Source: Phellopilus nigrolimitatus (lineage: Eukaryota > Basidiomycota > Agaricomycetes > Hymenochaetales > Hymenochaetaceae). From it: 64,000 nt of DNA. Under the pieces are notes generated by a model. The model made no database searches and was not told the origin of the DNA. It saw only the letters and a list, made by a program, of their open reading frames with translations. Both the position numbers and the translations under genes were made by a program. This document shows, one piece after another, positions 57,180 through 64,000 of this stretch (its first letter is position 1; each line of letters opens with the position of its first letter). The stretch is from the NCBI GenBank assembly GCA_021029095.1, contig JAJOHG010000075.1, positions 59,636-123,635 of the forward strand, read 5' to 3'.

Positions 57180-58310
57180 GAAAAGGAAAAGGAGGCGCGG
57201 GAAGTAACAATATGCAGAAGATCATGTCGTTGCGGACCTTCGTCAGCTCTCGCCACCAGAGCCAAACGCAGGTCCCGCAACTTTCTTCTTCCCCGGACGA
57301 GTCTCCCACTCCGCGTGCAGAGGCATCTTCGCCATATCCACTCGGCGATTTGGGTGCGCCGTGCATTCTTTGCCAGAAGCTCAGAGCCGCCTGCGCGCTT
57401 CTTAATACGTTCGCACGGCTCGCGTTCTCGGACTACGTCATGACGCCGAGCCAGGCGCGCCTCGTGCTCTGCGTCTTCGAGCGGCTCCTGAAGCTGCTTC
57501 GCACCGCGTCCTGTCCGCGTGTGCGCGTCGCGGTCCTGCAGCTGCCGATGCGACTCCGTGAGGACAGGGGCCACCGCATGTTTCTTGTGCACGCGGCGGC
57601 GGAGCACAAGCAGGAGATATACGCGCCCGTGCGGCTGGCTTGTGGGGTGGATGCGCGGCTTGCCGAACATAGCACATAGCGACGAGGCGGCCCGAAACGA
57701 GGAGATCTTTGCGGAGCGCGCACGCGCGTGGCAGACTTTCGAGCGCAACGGCCGTCGGACATCGCGCGGCGGAGGAACAGGACGTATGTGACAGAGAGCC
57801 GGAGTTGGTCGTGGGCCGCAGGTCGTGCCACTGTCCAGGCGATAGCCCCCATCAATACGAAGCCGAGGGACGCGCTGTGGGGTATCCTGACATTGTGCCG
57901 TTCTCCCTTGAAAATGCGAAGAAGGGCAGCCGTCTATTCATCACGTACGACCCACAGAAGCCGGCAGACTGCGTCGTGCTGCCCGTGTCGGACTACATGA
58001 ACGTGCTGGTCGAGTTGCTGAAAGCGGAGTGCGACAGGGAGGCGCTGTCGTACTTCCTCGTGCACCTCCCTGTACAGCTCATGAACAAGTACTTCTGGTG
58101 CGGCCCGCGCGCTCGCGCGGCGATTGCAGGCCTGCTCGTTGAACTGTGCAAAGGTGTGTTGGATGGCACACTTGGCGGGTATGTCCCGCAGGATGAGTGG
58201 CACGGCTTGCTGAAGACGCGCGGGACACAGAGCCAGGTCTTCGACGCGCCGAAACGTCATGTGCTCGTCGAGGTCTTCCAGGCGAGACTTAAACTCTTAT
58301 CATAACCTAC
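57180..58310 (+). pseudogene. TSC2/tuberin-like fragment
   Basis: Text VFERLLKLLRTASCPRVRVA and VLQLPMRLREDRGHRMFL, then in another frame YPDIVPFSLENAKKGSRLFI, PVSDYMNVLVELLKAECDRE, ALSYFLVHLPVQLMNKYFWC, GPRARAAIAGLLVELCKGVL, FDAPKRHVLVEVFQARL. The order RADxxHR, PxSxY, LLxxExDWxxLxxVLxxLP and RxxMVxxFxxGL resembles the N-terminal tuberin domain of TSC2, the Rheb-GAP partner of TSC1; assignment is from motif memory. The SYRRC-type helix before FDAPKR is deleted and the GAP domain is absent. The frame stops just before the satellite flank, a piece of which is repeated at 30605. Confidence 0.6.
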
Positions 58311-58425
58311 ATAAGCTTCCTGTTTCTGTCTCTCCCACTCTCCACAGCTTGTACTCAGAGAACAGAGTACATATGAGGCTGGAAAAAAGTCTGGAAAAAA
58401 AGCTAAAAATAGATTTTATCAATAA
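58311..58425. other. left flank of satellite array 2
   Basis: ACATAAGCTTCCTG, CTTGTACTCAGAGAAC and AATAAACACAAGTT match the flank of array 1 (30605-30744) with substitutions and small indels. A short inverted repeat GTACTC...GAGTAC lies near 58350. Confidence 0.8.
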
Positions 58426-61400
58426 ACACAAGTTAAAAATGGGATTTGCGGACAGGTAATGAAAATCCGTGTCAGAGACAAACAGATTGCGATGTGTTTG
58501 AAACCCGGTGAGAACATGATTGAGGATGATTTGGACATGTCCAACCCGTTTACGAAGTTTTCAAAGGGAATTCGACAAAACACAGTTTACAAGTGCAGAC
58601 AGAATACAAAATGCAGAATGCAAGATCACGTTTGCAGAAAGGCAGCCGTAAACAAGCCGTTTTCGGATTTGGATTCAGCTCAGAATTTCGATCCAGAACC
58701 GACTCGCCCAAAAGAAACGAATCCAGTTTTGCTCCCCCGATATCCGGAATGCAGTGGCGACAGCCGGCGGTGAGTGACGTTCGAGTCGGAAACATAGACG
58801 ACACAAGTTAAAAATGGGATTTGCGGACAGGTAATGAAAATCCGTGTCAGAGACAAACAGATTGCGATGTGTTTGAAACCCGGTGAGAACATGATTGAGG
58901 ATGATTTGGACATGTCCAACCCGTTTACGAAGTTTTCAAAGGGAATTCGACAAAACACAGTTTACAAGTGCAGACAGAATACAAAATGCAGAATGCAAGA
59001 TCACGTTTGCAGAAAGGCAGCCGTAAACAAGCCGTTTTCGGATTTGGATTCAGCTCAGAATTTCGATCCAGAACCGACTCGCCCAAAAGAAACGAATCCA
59101 GTTTTGCTCCCCCGATATCCGGAATGCAGTGGCGACAGCCGGCGGTGAGTGACGTTCGAGTCGGAAACATAGACGACACAAGTTAAAAATGGGATTTGCG
59201 GACAGGTAATGAAAATCCGTGTCAGAGACAAACAGATTGCGATGTGTTTGAAACCCGGTGAGAACATGATTGAGGATGATTTGGACATGTCCAACCCGTT
59301 TACGAAGTTTTCAAAGGGAATTCGACAAAACACAGTTTACAAGTGCAGACAGAATACAAAATGCAGAATGCAAGATCACGTTTGCAGAAAGGCAGCCGTA
59401 AACAAGCCGTTTTCGGATTTGGATTCAGCTCAGAATTTCGATCCAGAACCGACTCGCCCAAAAGAAACGAATCCAGTTTTGCTCCCCCGATATCCGGAAT
59501 GCAGTGGCGACAGCCGGCGGTGAGTGACGTTCGAGTCGGAAACATAGACGACACAAGTTAAAAATGGGATTTGCGGACAGGTAATGAAAATCCGTGTCAG
59601 AGACAAACAGATTGCGATGTGTTTGAAACCCGGTGAGAACATGATTGAGGATGATTTGGACATGTCCAACCCGTTTACGAAGTTTTCAAAGGGAATTCGA
59701 CAAAACACAGTTTACAAGTGCAGACAGAATACAAAATGCAGAATGCAAGATCACGTTTGCAGAAAGGCAGCCGTAAACAAGCCGTTTTCGGATTTGGATT
59801 CAGCTCAGAATTTCGATCCAGAACCGACTCGCCCAAAAGAAACGAATCCAGTTTTGCTCCCCCGATATCCGGAATGCAGTGGCGACAGCCGGCGGTGAGT
59901 GACGTTCGAGTCGGAAACATAGACGACACAAGTTAAAAATGGGATTTGCGGACAGGTAATGAAAATCCGTGTCAGAGACAAACAGATTGCGATGTGTTTG
60001 AAACCCGGTGAGAACATGATTGAGGATGATTTGGACATGTCCAACCCGTTTACGAAGTTTTCAAAGGGAATTCGACAAAACACAGTTTACAAGTGCAGAC
60101 AGAATACAAAATGCAGAATGCAAGATCACGTTTGCAGAAAGGCAGCCGTAAACAAGCCGTTTTCGGATTTGGATTCAGCTCAGAATTTCGATCCAGAACC
60201 GACTCGCCCAAAAGAAACGAATCCAGTTTTGCTCCCCCGATATCCGGAATGCAGTGGCGACAGCCGGCGGTGAGTGACGTTCGAGTCGGAAACATAGACG
60301 ACACAAGTTAAAAATGGGATTTGCGGACAGGTAATGAAAATCCGTGTCAGAGACAAACAGATTGCGATGTGTTTGAAACCCGGTGAGAACATGATTGAGG
60401 ATGATTTGGACATGTCCAACCCGTTTACGAAGTTTTCAAAGGGAATTCGACAAAACACAGTTTACAAGTGCAGACAGAATACAAAATGCAGAATGCAAGA
60501 TCACGTTTGCAGAAAGGCAGCCGTAAACAAGCCGTTTTCGGATTTGGATTCAGCTCAGAATTTCGATCCAGAACCGACTCGCCCAAAAGAAACGAATCCA
60601 GTTTTGCTCCCCCGATATCCGGAATGCAGTGGCGACAGCCGGCGGTGAGTGACGTTCGAGTCGGAAACATAGACGACACAAGTTAAAAATGGGATTTGCG
60701 GACAGGTAATGAAAATCCGTGTCAGAGACAAACAGATTGCGATGTGTTTGAAACCCGGTGAGAACATGATTGAGGATGATTTGGACATGTCCAACCCGTT
60801 TACGAAGTTTTCAAAGGGAATTCGACAAAACACAGTTTACAAGTGCAGACAGAATACAAAATGCAGAATGCAAGATCACGTTTGCAGAAAGGCAGCCGTA
60901 AACAAGCCGTTTTCGGATTTGGATTCAGCTCAGAATTTCGATCCAGAACCGACTCGCCCAAAAGAAACGAATCCAGTTTTGCTCCCCCGATATCCGGAAT
61001 GCAGTGGCGACAGCCGGCGGTGAGTGACGTTCGAGTCGGAAACATAGACGACACAAGTTAAAAATGGGATTTGCGGACAGGTAATGAAAATCCGTGTCAG
61101 AGACAAACAGATTGCGATGTGTTTGAAACCCGGTGAGAACATGATTGAGGATGATTTGGACATGTCCAACCCGTTTACGAAGTTTTCAAAGGGAATTCGA
61201 CAAAACACAGTTTACAAGTGCAGACAGAATACAAAATGCAGAATGCAAGATCACGTTTGCAGAAAGGCAGCCGTAAACAAGCCGTTTTCGGATTTGGATT
61301 CAGCTCAGAATTTCGATCCAGAACCGACTCGCCCAAAAGAAACGAATCCAGTTTTGCTCCCCCGATATCCGGAATGCAGTGGCGACAGCCGGCGGTGAGT

Positions 61401-64000
61401 GACGTTCGAGTCGGAAACATAGACGACACAAGTTAAAAATGGGATTTGCGGACAGGTAATGAAAATCCGTGTCAGAGACAAACAGATTGCGATGTGTTTG
61501 AAACCCGGTGAGAACATGATTGAGGATGATTTGGACATGTCCAACCCGTTTACGAAGTTTTCAAAGGGAATTCGACAAAACACAGTTTACAAGTGCAGAC
61601 AGAATACAAAATGCAGAATGCAAGATCACGTTTGCAGAAAGGCAGCCGTAAACAAGCCGTTTTCGGATTTGGATTCAGCTCAGAATTTCGATCCAGAACC
61701 GACTCGCCCAAAAGAAACGAATCCAGTTTTGCTCCCCCGATATCCGGAATGCAGTGGCGACAGCCGGCGGTGAGTGACGTTCGAGTCGGAAACATAGACG
61801 ACACAAGTTAAAAATGGGATTTGCGGACAGGTAATGAAAATCCGTGTCAGAGACAAACAGATTGCGATGTGTTTGAAACCCGGTGAGAACATGATTGAGG
61901 ATGATTTGGACATGTCCAACCCGTTTACGAAGTTTTCAAAGGGAATTCGACAAAACACAGTTTACAAGTGCAGACAGAATACAAAATGCAGAATGCAAGA
62001 TCACGTTTGCAGAAAGGCAGCCGTAAACAAGCCGTTTTCGGATTTGGATTCAGCTCAGAATTTCGATCCAGAACCGACTCGCCCAAAAGAAACGAATCCA
62101 GTTTTGCTCCCCCGATATCCGGAATGCAGTGGCGACAGCCGGCGGTGAGTGACGTTCGAGTCGGAAACATAGACGACACAAGTTAAAAATGGGATTTGCG
62201 GACAGGTAATGAAAATCCGTGTCAGAGACAAACAGATTGCGATGTGTTTGAAACCCGGTGAGAACATGATTGAGGATGATTTGGACATGTCCAACCCGTT
62301 TACGAAGTTTTCAAAGGGAATTCGACAAAACACAGTTTACAAGTGCAGACAGAATACAAAATGCAGAATGCAAGATCACGTTTGCAGAAAGGCAGCCGTA
62401 AACAAGCCGTTTTCGGATTTGGATTCAGCTCAGAATTTCGATCCAGAACCGACTCGCCCAAAAGAAACGAATCCAGTTTTGCTCCCCCGATATCCGGAAT
62501 GCAGTGGCGACAGCCGGCGGTGAGTGACGTTCGAGTCGGAAACATAGACGACACAAGTTAAAAATGGGATTTGCGGACAGGTAATGAAAATCCGTGTCAG
62601 AGACAAACAGATTGCGATGTGTTTGAAACCCGGTGAGAACATGATTGAGGATGATTTGGACATGTCCAACCCGTTTACGAAGTTTTCAAAGGGAATTCGA
62701 CAAAACACAGTTTACAAGTGCAGACAGAATACAAAATGCAGAATGCAAGATCACGTTTGCAGAAAGGCAGCCGTAAACAAGCCGTTTTCGGATTTGGATT
62801 CAGCTCAGAATTTCGATCCAGAACCGACTCGCCCAAAAGAAACGAATCCAGTTTTGCTCCCCCGATATCCGGAATGCAGTGGCGACAGCCGGCGGTGAGT
62901 GACGTTCGAGTCGGAAACATAGACGACACAAGTTAAAAATGGGATTTGCGGACAGGTAATGAAAATCCGTGTCAGAGACAAACAGATTGCGATGTGTTTG
63001 AAACCCGGTGAGAACATGATTGAGGATGATTTGGACATGTCCAACCCGTTTACGAAGTTTTCAAAGGGAATTCGACAAAACACAGTTTACAAGTGCAGAC
63101 AGAATACAAAATGCAGAATGCAAGATCACGTTTGCAGAAAGGCAGCCGTAAACAAGCCGTTTTCGGATTTGGATTCAGCTCAGAATTTCGATCCAGAACC
63201 GACTCGCCCAAAAGAAACGAATCCAGTTTTGCTCCCCCGATATCCGGAATGCAGTGGCGACAGCCGGCGGTGAGTGACGTTCGAGTCGGAAACATAGACG
63301 ACACAAGTTAAAAATGGGATTTGCGGACAGGTAATGAAAATCCGTGTCAGAGACAAACAGATTGCGATGTGTTTGAAACCCGGTGAGAACATGATTGAGG
63401 ATGATTTGGACATGTCCAACCCGTTTACGAAGTTTTCAAAGGGAATTCGACAAAACACAGTTTACAAGTGCAGACAGAATACAAAATGCAGAATGCAAGA
63501 TCACGTTTGCAGAAAGGCAGCCGTAAACAAGCCGTTTTCGGATTTGGATTCAGCTCAGAATTTCGATCCAGAACCGACTCGCCCAAAAGAAACGAATCCA
63601 GTTTTGCTCCCCCGATATCCGGAATGCAGTGGCGACAGCCGGCGGTGAGTGACGTTCGAGTCGGAAACATAGACGACACAAGTTAAAAATGGGATTTGCG
63701 GACAGGTAATGAAAATCCGTGTCAGAGACAAACAGATTGCGATGTGTTTGAAACCCGGTGAGAACATGATTGAGGATGATTTGGACATGTCCAACCCGTT
63801 TACGAAGTTTTCAAAGGGAATTCGACAAAACACAGTTTACAAGTGCAGACAGAATACAAAATGCAGAATGCAAGATCACGTTTGCAGAAAGGCAGCCGTA
63901 AACAAGCCGTTTTCGGATTTGGATTCAGCTCAGAATTTCGATCCAGAACCGACTCGCCCAAAAGAAACGAATCCAGTTTTGCTCCCCCGATATCCGGAAT
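58426..64000. repeat. tandem satellite array 2, 375-bp unit, ~15 copies, open at the window end
   Basis: Units start ACACAAGTTAAAAATGGG at 58426, 58801, 59176 and so on, exactly 375 bp apart, with no difference seen between copies; 14 full copies and a partial one fit before 64000. Because 375 is a multiple of three, the same short frames recur in every unit (for example a 104-codon plus-strand frame), but each unit contains stops and the frames show no domain. Core blocks shared with array 1: GACAGGTAATGAAAATCCG, GATGTGTTTGAAAC, CATGTCCAACCCGTTTACGA, AATCCAGTTTTGCTCCCCCG and GAGTCGGAAACATA. Confidence 0.97.

Noticed and set aside
58426..64000. The 104-, 84-, 72- and 92-codon frames repeated in every 375-bp unit as a tandem gene family
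   Set aside because: They recur only because the unit length is a multiple of three. Several overlap on both strands, none shows a domain, and the satellite is explained by its core shared with the non-coding 298-bp unit.

Overview
This window looks like genomic DNA of a filamentous basidiomycete, most likely an Agaricomycete. Genes are split by many short introns (about 50-65 nt) with GT...AG borders, intergenic DNA is long, and the proteins are fungal: a multi-exon P450, a sedolisin, an Axl2-like cadherin-domain protein, Kin1, Nup192, Rna14. No bacterial-type operon, RNA gene or CRISPR array was seen.

Layout. (1) 0.26-8.5 kb: three genes on the minus strand. These are an apparently intact ten-exon cytochrome P450, a sedolisin-type peptidase gene that has lost its catalytic core, and an intact OXR1/TLDc gene. 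(2) 8.86-20.81 kb: a nested transposon. A Tc1/mariner pogo (Fot1)-like DNA transposon (28-bp inverted repeats, TA target site, CENP-B-type HTH plus DDE transposase) is split by a 8968-bp Ty3/gypsy LTR retrotransposon. The two 1523-bp LTRs of the retrotransposon look identical, so the insertion is recent. Its single long ORF encodes Gag, protease and integrase but no reverse transcriptase or RNase H, and an intron-containing gene runs antisense between pol and the 3' LTR. (3) 21.1-24.2 kb: one intact two-exon Axl2-like membrane protein gene.

(4) 24.8-58.3 kb: a mosaic of broken host genes. Each piece is recognisable by family but carries stops, frameshifts, internal deletions or abrupt joins. 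Plus-strand pieces are KIN1, NUP192, RNA14, an ISWI remodeller, an RT-domain hypothetical, an IBtk-like RCC1/BTB protein, GcvT, an M28 peptidase, SEC61-alpha and TSC2/tuberin. Minus-strand pieces are HSP70, NAA25 (twice) and Dicer. The divergent NAA25/KIN1 promoter region recurs five to six times (26.4, 37.2, 43.2, 47.3, 53.2, 53.9 kb) and a further segment recurs three times, so segmental duplication and rearrangement built the region. I see no intact housekeeping gene in it, although one 565-codon chimeric ORF (Kin1 pieces plus RCC1 domain) is open.

(5) Satellites: a 298-bp tandem array (30.7-32.2 kb, five copies) and a related 375-bp array (58.4 kb to the window end, about 15 copies) share core sequence and share the same left flank, derived from the end of the TSC2 fragment. 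Between 32.2 and 34.6 kb lie three diverged copies of a roughly 720-bp repeat carrying an AscI-centred palindrome, ending in a large symmetric inverted repeat. The right two-thirds of the window therefore resembles a non-coding chromosome territory (subtelomeric, pericentromeric or dispensable; the sequence does not say which), while the left third is ordinary gene-bearing DNA with a fresh transposon insertion.
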